Shown one piece after another: positions 53,930-61,729 of a stretch of DNA of 64,000 bases. Every line of letters starts with the position of its first letter. The stretch's first letter is position 1. The stretch comes from Fructobacillus evanidus (GTDB lineage: Bacteria; Bacillota; Bacilli; Lactobacillales; Lactobacillaceae). A model generated the notes under the pieces. It had not been told where the DNA came from. It did not search any database and saw only the letters and a list, made by a program, of their open reading frames with translations. The DNA is taken from positions 62,001 through 126,000 of the forward strand of contig NZ_CAUZLM010000003.1 in the NCBI RefSeq assembly GCF_963580165.1, given 5' to 3'. The translations under genes were made by a program, and so were the position numbers.

Positions 53930-53960
53930 CCCCGAAAGCTCTACGCTTTTGGGGTTTTTT
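53930..53960 (+). terminator. Terminator of the small-ORF transcript
   Basis: CCCCGAAAGC (53930-53939) pairs with GCTTTTGGGG (53945-53954), then TTTTTT. A short hairpin, CAGTC-GTATG-GACTG (53913-53927), directly precedes it. Confidence 0.9.
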
Positions 53961-54179
53961 AGTGCTTAAAAATCAGCTGGACCATGGTGATTTTTGATTA
54001 AAGGGGCGGCGGTCGAGTTGGATTGACGGTTAGATTTCGGGTCTAGGGGCATGATTGAACCTGATTTCTTTTAAAAGATGTTTTTTTGAGCAAAAGTACC
54101 AATTTCTTGGCAAATATGATAGCATGGTGATGTTTTATTAGTCTTGATGAAGAAAAAATGAGAAGGAGTCTTTGAGACG
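53961..54179 (+). promoter_or_regulatory. Upstream region of hisK
   Basis: AAAAATCA and TGATTTTT (about 53968-53996) form another inverted repeat. A TATGAT at about 54115-54120 is a candidate -10 without a clear -35. AAGGAG precedes the hisK ATG by about 11 bases. No T-box is seen here, so hisK may be regulated differently from the main his operon. Confidence 0.4.
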
Positions 54180-55016
54180 ATGAAGAAAGATGGTCACACG
54201 CATACGCGGTTTTCCCACCACGGTAGTCAAGAGCCCCTTGACTTATATCTTGAGCGAGCAATCGAACTTGGTTTTACCGATTATGTGGTGACGGAGCATG
54301 CACCTTTACCAGATGCCTTTTTAGCTGCTTATACCGGGCCAAGAAGTCAGGATGATGACTCGGCCATGCTAGCCAGCGAATTGACTGCTTATAAAGCAGA
54401 AGTCGCTCGGGTGAAAGAGAAATATGGGAATCAAATTCGGATTCATCAGGGCTTTGAGGTTGATTATTTACCGGGCTATGAGGCTGAAACGAAAGCATTT
54501 TTGCAAGAAAATGCTAATTGGATCGATGAAATCGTCTTGTCAGTGCATTTTTTAAGAAATAGTAGTGGCTTGATTGGCCCGATTGATTACGACACTGACC
54601 AACTGAAGCAATTTTTTCCAGTGGAATTACAGAATCCACAGGTCCTATTTAACAAATACGTGACTGCGGTTCAGCAAAGTATTGAATTCGACACGGGTTT
54701 GTCAACACCGGTTCGGATTGGCCACATCACGCTGATTCGTAAATTTCAGAAATATTTTGGCTTTCCTGATTTTGACCAAGAGAATCAACGGAAGATTACA
54801 GCTATTTTGACAAGCATTCTAGCAAAGGGTTATGAATTAGACGTGAATGCCGCGGGATTGCGCAAGGAATTTTGTGGTGAAAGCTACCCTGATGCAAAGA
54901 TTTTACGTCAGGCTGTCGAGTTACAGGTACCAATGACTTATGGATCGGATGCCCACGCGGTCGCGGATTTGGGCCTGGCCTATAATGAGCTGTCGACGAT
55001 TATTAATGAAAAATAA
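54180..55016 (+). CDS. hisK: Histidinol-phosphatase, PHP type
   Basis: A 278-residue PHP-fold phosphatase (HisJ/HisK class) that dephosphorylates histidinol phosphate, the step before HisD. Metal-binding motifs are DGHTHTRFS near the N-terminus, the TEHAPLP segment (His41 region), LSVHFL, RIGHITL and the closing GSDAHAVADLG. The length is usual for the class. It precedes the T-box and the his operon, which contains no other histidinol-phosphatase (hisB here is the dehydratase only), so it completes the pathway. It has its own promoter region. Confidence 0.93.
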   Translation: MKKDGHTHTRFSHHGSQEPLDLYLERAIELGFTDYVVTEHAPLPDAFLAAYTGPRSQDDDSAMLASELTAYKAEVARVKEKYGNQIRIHQGFEVDYLPGYEAETKAFLQENANWIDEIVLSVHFLRNSSGLIGPIDYDTDQLKQFFPVELQNPQVLFNKYVTAVQQSIEFDTGLSTPVRIGHITLIRKFQKYFGFPDFDQENQRKITAILTSILAKGYELDVNAAGLRKEFCGESYPDAKILRQAVELQVPMTYGSDAHAVADLGLAYNELSTIINEK

Positions 55017-55060
55017 TGAGTATTTTATCTGATTAGATTAAAAAATAATGATAAAAAGTG

Positions 55061-55088
55061 TTGACAAAGAAAAATAAAGTTATAGAAT
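55061..55088 (+). promoter_or_regulatory. his operon promoter
   Basis: TTGACA (55061-55066)-16-TAGAAT (55083-55088), directly upstream of the T-box leader. Confidence 0.75.
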
Positions 55089-55089
55089 G

Positions 55090-55371
55090 AGAATAACTTA
55101 ATAGTAACACGCAGAAGTTAGACAAGTAGTTATTGGTCAACTGTACAGGGAGTGCTCAAGCTAACGCATTGAGATGAGCGCCAGCACCAAGATGAAAACA
55201 CACTAACGAGCAGATTAGTCCAAAAACTAACCCGGTGGTTTCCGATATCAAACAGACCTTTGTTAGAAGGTTACTGAGCACTTTTTGCGTAAGCAAAAAG
55301 TGGAATGTAGGTGGGAACACGTGAAAACGTCCTTACAAACTCGATTCGAGTTTGTTTGGGCGTTTTTTTAG
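55090..55371 (+). promoter_or_regulatory. T-box riboswitch sensing tRNA-His
   Basis: The leader shows a T-box motif AGGTGGGAACACG (55311-55323) followed by a strong terminator: AACGTCC at 55328-55334 pairs with GGGCGTT at 55360-55366, inner stem ACAAACTCG/CGAGTTTGT, then T's. Stem I base GTTAG (55117-55121) pairs with CTAAC (55203-55207). The specifier side reads GAAAA then CAC (His, 55199-55201). In the T-box UGGN the N is G (55317), which pairs with C73, the discriminator of bacterial tRNA-His. Uncharged tRNA-His would favour the antiterminator and switch on the his genes. Confidence 0.88.
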
Positions 55372-55402
55372 TTGGTTGAACAAATCAGAAAGGGTACAAA
55401 CG

Positions 55403-57019
55403 ATGAACAAAAAGATGTTAGCTGCTGGATCGCGCGATGAATATGGTGAAACGCTGAAAGAAAAGCAGGCGATTGAACAGACAATTATCAGTGTTTTGAA
55501 CAATCAAGGCTACATCCCCGTCAGCACACCGCTGATTGAGCAGGAGAGTGTCTTTGACCAGTATCAGGAGAAAAAGGTTTTCCATCTGTTTGACCACATG
55601 GGTGAAAAATTAGTTCTACGGCCTGATTTGACCTTACCAATTGCCCGCTTTCTCGCGGCTAACCAAACAACGTCAACCGTGACCCGCTTGTACTACCTCG
55701 GCGATGTCTTCCACCAAATCGTTAATCTATCGGGTGATTACAACCAGGAAACACAGGCCGGGATCGAAATTATTGGTGAGCAAAGCTTCGAGGCAGAAAT
55801 TGAAGCCTTAGAAACGATGTTAGCCTTTGCCCAGCGCTTTGGCATTCTGGATGTACAAGTTGTCCTCAGTGATGCCCGGTTGATTGACTTGATTTTAGAG
55901 CAATTTGATTTGGACGACCGAATCCGCAGCGAAATGAAGCAGGCGATTGAGGAAAAGAATATTTCTCAATTCGAGAAATTAAAGGCGCTGATTCCTGATT
56001 TTCCAGCCGAATTAGCCGACTGGCCACTGGCATTTGGCGAGAATGGTGAATCGGCCATGGAAAAGCTCCGACGAATTCCGGCTGTGAAAGAAATCATGGA
56101 CGATTGGGTCCGGTTGGCGAATTACACACACCGCCACTATCCGGATGTGGCAGTGACGGTCGACCTGGCCGCCGTTTCACCGCAACCGTATTACACCGGC
56201 ACCATTATTCGTGGTTTTGTCCCAAGTCTAGGTGACTATCTCTTTTCTGGGGGACGCTACGACCGATTGCTTTCAAAAGCCGACCAAGAAACGGTTCCGG
56301 CCATGGGCATGGCTCTGAAGGTTGAAACGGTCTTAGCAGATCGACAACGCGATTTGTCTTCCTTATCAGCTCAAGATCCGATTGTTGTCGTTTTGGCCAA
56401 GGGACGGGTTGAGCAGGATGTGCGCCCATTACTGAAAAAGGCCGGTGTTGATACGAGTCAATTGGACAATCCGGCGCGTAAATTAGTCTTCGACACAGTC
56501 GATAACCGTTACCGTTTTATCCTAGTAAAGGCGAACGACGTGGTGAAGTACTTGGACCAAGGGATTGGCGACGTCGGCATTGTTGGTTCGGACACGATTG
56601 CCGAACAGGGACAAAATCATTATGACGTGTTGGATTTGCAAACCGGGAAGGCAGAGTTCGTCTTGGCCGCCTGCGAGGATTTTGAACCAGAAAAAATCAG
56701 CCGGCTCCGCATCGCCACAAAATATCCCAAGTTAGCCAGTCAATACTTCCACGATCAAGGCGAGGATGTTGAATTAATCAAGCTCGAAGGGTCTGTTGAA
56801 TTAGGACCGATTACCGGACTGGCTGATGCCATTATTGATATCACCCAAACCGGTCGAACATTGGTTGAGAACCACTTACAAATTTTTGATCGAGTTGGTC
56901 CGGTAGCGACTCACTTCTTGGTTCGTAAGGGCTCCTTACTTCAGTACCAAGATGAGTTGACGACCGTTATTAAACGCTTAGCAAACTTAGTTGCACCGAA
57001 AGAAGAGGTAAAAGAATGA
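55403..57019 (+). CDS. hisZG: HisZ-HisG fusion: ATP phosphoribosyltransferase regulatory and catalytic subunits
   Basis: One open frame of 538 residues holds two proteins that are normally separate. Residues 1 to about 320 are HisZ, a class II aaRS-like regulatory subunit (VFHLFDHMGEKLVLRPDLTLP, YYLGDVFH, FSGGRYDRL). From about residue 326 it is short-form HisG (VVVLAKGRVEQD; GDVGIVGSD; PRPP loop IDITQTGRTLVEN). HisG makes phosphoribosyl-ATP from ATP and PRPP, the committed step of histidine synthesis, and the short form needs HisZ for activity and His feedback. There is no stop or start at the junction, only the short linker RDLSSLSAQD. ATG 55403 follows AAAGGG; the frame upstream runs back into the T-box terminator. 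The stop overlaps hisD (ATGA). Confidence 0.93.
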   Translation: MNKKMLAAGSRDEYGETLKEKQAIEQTIISVLNNQGYIPVSTPLIEQESVFDQYQEKKVFHLFDHMGEKLVLRPDLTLPIARFLAANQTTSTVTRLYYLGDVFHQIVNLSGDYNQETQAGIEIIGEQSFEAEIEALETMLAFAQRFGILDVQVVLSDARLIDLILEQFDLDDRIRSEMKQAIEEKNISQFEKLKALIPDFPAELADWPLAFGENGESAMEKLRRIPAVKEIMDDWVRLANYTHRHYPDVAVTVDLAAVSPQPYYTGTIIRGFVPSLGDYLFSGGRYDRLLSKADQETVPAMGMALKVETVLADRQRDLSSLSAQDPIVVVLAKGRVEQDVRPLLKKAGVDTSQLDNPARKLVFDTVDNRYRFILVKANDVVKYLDQGIGDVGIVGSDTIAEQGQNHYDVLDLQTGKAEFVLAACEDFEPEKISRLRIATKYPKLASQYFHDQGEDVELIKLEGSVELGPITGLADAIIDITQTGRTLVENHLQIFDRVGPVATHFLVRKGSLLQYQDELTTVIKRLANLVAPKEEVKE

Positions 57020-58302
57020 AAATTATTGAAAAAATGACACCAGCAGCCTTAGCCGAATTGAGACAGCGGTCAGATACGAATCGACAGGATGAAGTTTTGA
57101 CGCAGCAAGTTCAAGATATCATTGCCACGGTCCAAAAAAAGGGCGATCAAGCGTTAAAGGAGTATAGCCAAGCCTTTGACCGGGTTCAACTAAACGACCT
57201 CCGGGTGCCAGCGGCTGAGATTCAAGCCGCCTTTGATCAAGTTGACGAAAAGGTCGTCACGGCGTTGAAAGAAGCCGCCGAAAATATTCGGTCCTTTCAT
57301 CAGTTGGAACGGGCTCGGTCCTTTGAAGACAAAAGTCGTCCGGGTGTGATTCGGGGTACCAAGGTGACACCACTAGCTGCCGTTGGAATTTATGTTCCAG
57401 GTGGGACGGCTGCCTATCCATCTTCTGTTTTGATGAATGCCATTCCAGCTAAGATTGCCGGCGTCAACCAAATTGTAATGGTGACGCCACCACAAGCGAA
57501 GGGAATTAATCCGGCGGTCCTCGTGGCTGCCTCGATTGCTGGTGTTGATGAAATTTACCAAATCGGTGGTGCCCAGGCCATTGCAGCGTTGGCATTTGGA
57601 ACTGAAACGATTCCGCAAGTCGATAAAATTACGGGACCTGGTAATGCCTATGTCGCCGAGGCAAAACGCCAGGTCTATGGGACAGTGGCGATCGACATGA
57701 TTGCTGGCCCTTCAGAAATCGGAATATTGGCCGATGAGACGGCGAATGCCAAGAATGTGGCCGCTGATTTATTATCACAGGCTGAGCACGATGTGCGGGC
57801 ACAAGCCATGCTCGTGACCAATTCGGCCGACCTGGCACAAGGGGTGATGAAAGAGGTCGATGCACAATTGGCCAAACTACCTCGGCGCGAGATTGCCAGC
57901 CAATCAATTGCCAACAATGGTGTGATTTACCTGGTAGAAACGGTCCAAGAAATGCTGGATATGATGAATAAGCTGGCCCCTGAGCACTTGGAAATTCAAT
58001 TGAAGAATCCAAGTTCGTATCTCGATCAAATTCAAAATGCTGGTTCCGTCTTTTTAGGACCTTTAGCCTCTGAACCGCTCGGAGATTACCTCGCTGGACC
58101 GAACCACATCTTGCCAACCGGAGGAACAGCTCGTTTTTCTTCGGCCTTAGGGGTTTGGGATTTTCAAAAGAAAATTCAATACTTAGAATACAGCCAAGAA
58201 GCACTGGTAAAAGATGCCCCATTTGTAACCGCCTTAGCACGGGAAGAGGGACTAGAAGGACACGCACGAGCAATTGAAAGTCGGGTGAATGCAGATGACT
58301 AA
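57016..58302 (+). CDS. hisD: Histidinol dehydrogenase
   Basis: HisD oxidises histidinol to histidine in two NAD+-dependent steps using Zn2+. At 428 residues it has standard length. Key segments are VPGGTAAYPSSVLM, the nucleotide region IGGAQAIAALAFGT, TGPGNAYVAEAK, zinc and catalytic residues in LLSQAEHD, and NHILPTGGTARFSSALGVWDF near the C-terminus. Translationally coupled to hisZG by a 4-base overlap, and hisB begins inside its last codons. Confidence 0.97.
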   Translation: MKIIEKMTPAALAELRQRSDTNRQDEVLTQQVQDIIATVQKKGDQALKEYSQAFDRVQLNDLRVPAAEIQAAFDQVDEKVVTALKEAAENIRSFHQLERARSFEDKSRPGVIRGTKVTPLAAVGIYVPGGTAAYPSSVLMNAIPAKIAGVNQIVMVTPPQAKGINPAVLVAASIAGVDEIYQIGGAQAIAALAFGTETIPQVDKITGPGNAYVAEAKRQVYGTVAIDMIAGPSEIGILADETANAKNVAADLLSQAEHDVRAQAMLVTNSADLAQGVMKEVDAQLAKLPRREIASQSIANNGVIYLVETVQEMLDMMNKLAPEHLEIQLKNPSSYLDQIQNAGSVFLGPLASEPLGDYLAGPNHILPTGGTARFSSALGVWDFQKKIQYLEYSQEALVKDAPFVTALAREEGLEGHARAIESRVNADD

Positions 58303-58885
58303 ACGACAAGCAACGATTATTCGCAACACAAAGGAAACGCAAATTAGCCTGAAATTGGACCTGGACGACCAAAGACCGGCAAAAATTTCCAGTGGGATTG
58401 GCTACCTAGACCACATGCTTAACTTGTTTGCCAAGCATGGCCGCTTTGGTCTTGAAATTAAGGCCACGGGTGATCTGGAAGTCGATAGCCACCACACGAC
58501 AGAAGATATCGGTATTGCTTTGGGCCAGGCCTTTGCAGAAGCGTTGGGGGACAAGGTTGGCATTGAACGTTATGGTGCCCAATTTGTGCCGATGGATGAA
58601 ACGTTGACCCGAGCGGTGGTTGACTTATCTGGCCGTTCATACCTCGTCTTCCAAGCTGATTTAACAGCTCAACGACTTGGAACCTTTGAAACGGAAGTCG
58701 TGGAGGACTTTTGGCAGGGCTTTAGCGACCAGTTACGAGCCAATGTCCACATTGAAGTGCTATACGGTCGTAACACTCACCACAAAATTGAAAGCATGTT
58801 TAAAGCCATGGGGCGGGCGATGCGCCAAGCCGTGACGATTAATCCGGAAATCAAGGGTGTCAATTCGACCAAAGGGACGATTTGA
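58295..58885 (+). CDS. hisB: Imidazoleglycerol-phosphate dehydratase
   Basis: HisB dehydrates imidazole glycerol phosphate to imidazole acetol phosphate. The 196-residue protein is the dehydratase alone, without the N-terminal phosphatase of enteric HisB. Manganese-binding motifs are GYLDHMLNLFAKHG, DSHHTTEDIGIALGQA and GRNTHHKIESMFKA. ATG 58295 is preferred over ATG 58289 because GGGTG (58283-58287) is 7 bases before it. The start lies within hisD's end, indicating coupling. Confidence 0.96.
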   Translation: MTKRQATIIRNTKETQISLKLDLDDQRPAKISSGIGYLDHMLNLFAKHGRFGLEIKATGDLEVDSHHTTEDIGIALGQAFAEALGDKVGIERYGAQFVPMDETLTRAVVDLSGRSYLVFQADLTAQRLGTFETEVVEDFWQGFSDQLRANVHIEVLYGRNTHHKIESMFKAMGRAMRQAVTINPEIKGVNSTKGTI

Positions 58886-58901
58886 GAAAGAAGAGGATCA
58901 G

Positions 58902-59519
58902 ATGACGATTGTGATTGTTGATTATGGAGCTGGTAACGTGTTGAATGTGGCCAAGGCCATTGAATACACGGGTATGTCGGTCAAGATTTCAAAGGATCCG
59001 GCAGACATTGCCAACGCAGATGGCTTGGTGGTGCCGGGCGTGGGAGCTTTTGCCAAGGCAATGGACCAACTCAAAGCAGCTGGATTAGTAGAACCAATTA
59101 AGGACTATGCAAAATCAGGCCGCCCATTGTTGGGCATTTGCTTGGGCATGCAGCTTTTGTTTGATTCATCGACAGAGTTTGGTGAAACGGAAGGCTTGGG
59201 TTTGATTCCAGGTCAGGTGGTTGCCTTACCCCAGCAAAAAAATTATAAGGTGCCACAAATGGGCTGGAATAAAAACGAGGTTCGGTTGGAAAATCCGTTG
59301 GCAAAGACGATTGACGATAAGTATACGTATTTCGTGCACAGCTATTATGTGGTAACTGACAAAAAATATATTGCGGCAACGGTGCCTTACGGTCAGGTTG
59401 CAGTACCAAGCATTGTGGTGAATAAAAATGTGATTGGCGTCCAGTTCCACCCTGAAAAATCAGGATTGGATGGGCTGTCACTTTGGCAAAGTTTCCAAGA
59501 AATGGTGGTGGGCGTATGA
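58902..59519 (+). CDS. hisH: Imidazole glycerol phosphate synthase, glutamine amidotransferase subunit
   Basis: HisH hydrolyses glutamine and delivers ammonia to HisF. The 205-residue class I amidotransferase has the nucleophile Cys80 in LLGICLGMQLL and the His-Glu pair in GVQFHPEKSG. It starts at MTIVIVDYGAGN (ATG 58902, AAGAGGATC upstream); an upstream in-frame ATG at 58857 lies within hisB. Its stop overlaps the hisA start (ATGA). Confidence 0.96.
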   Translation: MTIVIVDYGAGNVLNVAKAIEYTGMSVKISKDPADIANADGLVVPGVGAFAKAMDQLKAAGLVEPIKDYAKSGRPLLGICLGMQLLFDSSTEFGETEGLGLIPGQVVALPQQKNYKVPQMGWNKNEVRLENPLAKTIDDKYTYFVHSYYVVTDKKYIAATVPYGQVAVPSIVVNKNVIGVQFHPEKSGLDGLSLWQSFQEMVVGV

Positions 59520-60268
59520 TTTTTCCAGCGATTGACCTGCTCGGCGGTGAATCAGTTCGTCTCTACCAAGGCGATTACCAAAAAAAGATGGTAGTAGAAA
59601 AGGACCCGCTTACCCAACTGCAGGCCATTGAAGCTGCAGGCCTGCGGCAGGTTCACTTGGTTGACTTGGATGGCGCCAAGAAGGGGTTGTCGGTTAACGC
59701 TGATTTGATTCGACGCTTACGAGAAAATAGCGATATTTTCCTTGAATTAGGTGGTGGGATTCGCACCCTGCAGCAAATTGATGATTACCTGCAATTAGGG
59801 ATTAATCGGGTGATTCTCGGATCGATTGCGGTGACAAATCCTGAATTGGTGCAGGAAGCGGTCACTCGCTTTGGCCCGGAAAAAATTGTGGTCGGTGTTG
59901 ATGGCCAAGACGGTCAGGTGAAGACGGCAGGCTGGATTGAGGCCAGTCAACAAAGTTTTGCGGAAGTTGTTTCAGCCATGACCAACTTGGGAGTGACAAA
60001 CTTTATCGTGACCGATATTAGCCGTGACGGAACGCTTTCGGGTCCTAATGTGGCCTTACTAAAGCAATTACAGAAAGATTTTCCAGCAAGTCGTTTTGTT
60101 GTCAGTGGTGGTGTCAGCACGTTGGCTGATATTGCAACGCTACAGGAAAATGGGTTGGTCGATATGATTGTCGGTCGCGCGCTATATGACGGCGATTTGA
60201 CGTTGGCTGATTTAAAGGAGGCAGAAGATGGGCTTAGCGAAACGAATTATTCCAGCCTTGGATATTAA
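59516..60268 (+). CDS. hisA: Phosphoribosylformimino-5-aminoimidazole carboxamide ribotide isomerase
   Basis: HisA isomerises ProFAR to PRFAR on a (beta/alpha)8 barrel. The 250-residue protein has the catalytic Asp7 in MIFPAIDLLGG and the second Asp in VTDISRDGTLSGPN. Phosphate-binding loops are ELGGGIRT and VSGGVST. ATG 59516 overlaps the hisH stop. The last 13 codons run 41 bases into hisF, leaving a tail (GLSETNYSSLGY) not usual for HisA, probably acquired by loss of an earlier stop. Confidence 0.95.
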   Translation: MIFPAIDLLGGESVRLYQGDYQKKMVVEKDPLTQLQAIEAAGLRQVHLVDLDGAKKGLSVNADLIRRLRENSDIFLELGGGIRTLQQIDDYLQLGINRVILGSIAVTNPELVQEAVTRFGPEKIVVGVDGQDGQVKTAGWIEASQQSFAEVVSAMTNLGVTNFIVTDISRDGTLSGPNVALLKQLQKDFPASRFVVSGGVSTLADIATLQENGLVDMIVGRALYDGDLTLADLKEAEDGLSETNYSSLGY

Positions 60269-60992
60269 AAACGGCCAAGTCGTCAAGGGGATTTCCTTTG
60301 ATCAGATTCGTGCTGTTGGCGATCCCGTTGCGCTGGCCAAGCGTTACCAAGAAATGGGTGCCGATGAACTGGTCTTCTTAGATATCACGGCCACGATTGA
60401 AGGCCGGGCCACGATGAAATCAGTTGTCGATCAGGTTTCAAAAGAGATTTTTATTCCGTTGACGGTTGGCGGGGGAATTCGCTCAGTGGATGAGATGACG
60501 AGTTTGATTCAGGCGGGTGCCGACAAAATTTTTCTGAATTCGGCTGCCGTCAAGGATCCAGGTCTAGTGACGGCCGGGGCACAAGTCTTTGGTGCCCAAG
60601 CAATGGTCGGGGCGATCGATGCGAAGTGGGATTCCGCCAAGGGATTTTACCGAGTTTACGTCGCGGGTGGCACTAAGCCAACGGAACTCGACGCCATCAA
60701 ATGGGCCCAAGAGTTGGTTCAGGCTGGTGCTGGGGAATTATTGGTGACAAGTATTGATGCTGATGGGCAAAAAAAGGGCTATGATTTGCGACTCTATCAG
60801 CAATTAGCCGCAGCTGTCGATGTTCCGATTATTGCCTCTGGCGGGGCTGGCACAACCAAGGATTTTGTCGATGTCTTTGCGGACGGTTCCGTTGACGCAG
60901 CCTTGGCTGCTTCGGTTTTTCACTATAACCAGATTGCCATTCCTGATTTGAAGCGAGATTTGAAAGAAAAGCAAGTGGAGGTTCGCCTATGA
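60228..60992 (+). CDS. hisF: Imidazole glycerol phosphate synthase, cyclase subunit
   Basis: HisF uses ammonia from HisH to convert PRFAR to imidazole glycerol phosphate and AICAR. The 254-residue barrel has catalytic Asp12 (IIPALDIKNGQVVKG) and the partner Asp in TSIDADGQKKGYD, with FLDITAT and TVGGGIRS loops. ATG 60228 follows AAAGGAG and lies inside the 3' end of hisA. The AICAR product links to the purine genes at the left of the window only metabolically. Confidence 0.97.
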   Translation: MGLAKRIIPALDIKNGQVVKGISFDQIRAVGDPVALAKRYQEMGADELVFLDITATIEGRATMKSVVDQVSKEIFIPLTVGGGIRSVDEMTSLIQAGADKIFLNSAAVKDPGLVTAGAQVFGAQAMVGAIDAKWDSAKGFYRVYVAGGTKPTELDAIKWAQELVQAGAGELLVTSIDADGQKKGYDLRLYQQLAAAVDVPIIASGGAGTTKDFVDVFADGSVDAALAASVFHYNQIAIPDLKRDLKEKQVEVRL

Positions 60993-61360
60993 CCCAGGTA
61001 ACAGCTGATTTTAATAAGGCAAATCAGAACGGCTTAATTCCAGCAATTGTCGTTGATGCCAAGACCAAGGCCGTGCTGATGCTCGCCTATATGAACCAGG
61101 AAAGCTATGAAAAGACGATTGCGACGCGCCAAACCTGGTTTTGGTCGCGCGAATGGCAAGAACTTTGGCACAAGGGCGCAACTTCGGGCAATACCCAAAA
61201 AGTGATTTCGATGACCTTGGATTGTGATCAAGATACGGTTTTAATTGAAGTTGAACCGGCAGGGCCAGCCTGCCACACTAATGCTTATTCCTGTTTCTTC
61301 AATCCAGTCGAATCACTAGAAAATCAGTTTAGCCAAGGCACAGTTGGCAGTCAGTCGTGA
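60989..61360 (+). CDS. hisI: Phosphoribosyl-AMP cyclohydrolase
   Basis: HisI opens the adenine ring of phosphoribosyl-AMP, a Zn2+-dependent step. The 123-residue single-domain protein has QNGLIPAIVVD, MLAYMNQESY, WHKGATSGNTQ, and zinc-binding residues in LDCDQDTVL and GPACHTNAYSCF. The start overlaps hisF by 4 bases. In many bacteria this domain is fused to HisE; here the two are separate genes 50 bases apart. Confidence 0.95.
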   Translation: MTQVTADFNKANQNGLIPAIVVDAKTKAVLMLAYMNQESYEKTIATRQTWFWSREWQELWHKGATSGNTQKVISMTLDCDQDTVLIEVEPAGPACHTNAYSCFFNPVESLENQFSQGTVGSQS

Positions 61361-61410
61361 AACTAGCTCGTCAAAGTCGTTTATCGCTACTCGTTTGAAA
61401 GGAAAACAAA

Positions 61411-61725
61411 ATGGAACAAACAATACAAGAACTCTATGACCAAGTTTTGGAAAGAAAAGAAAATCCAGTAGAGGGGTCTTATACCGCTTACCTCTACGAT
61501 AAAGGACTAGACAAAATTCTGAAGAAGGTTGGCGAAGAAAGCACCGAGGTGATTGTTGGTGCCAAAAACAGCCAAGCAGAACTAACGTATGAGACCGCTG
61601 ACCTGTTTTTCCACTTGATGGTCCTATTGGTTGATCAGGGGATTAGCTTAGCAGACATTCAAGCAGAACTGGGCTCGCGGGTCGGCCAAAAATCCAAGTT
61701 ACACGAACGATCAGATTGGCGGTGA
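61411..61725 (+). CDS. hisE: Phosphoribosyl-ATP pyrophosphatase
   Basis: HisE removes pyrophosphate from phosphoribosyl-ATP, the second pathway step. The 104-residue MazG-like all-helical protein has the metal-binding motif VGEESTEVIVGAK and the ETADLFFHLMVLL segment. AAAGGAAAA precedes ATG. It ends 4 bases before hisC. Confidence 0.94.
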   Translation: MEQTIQELYDQVLERKENPVEGSYTAYLYDKGLDKILKKVGEESTEVIVGAKNSQAELTYETADLFFHLMVLLVDQGISLADIQAELGSRVGQKSKLHERSDWR

Positions 61726-61729
61726 ACTT

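Noticed and set aside
53391..53960. tmRNA, 6S RNA or SRP RNA in the gap before hisK
   Set aside because: The conserved sequence signatures of these RNAs are not seen, and a well-initiated ORF occupies the centre.
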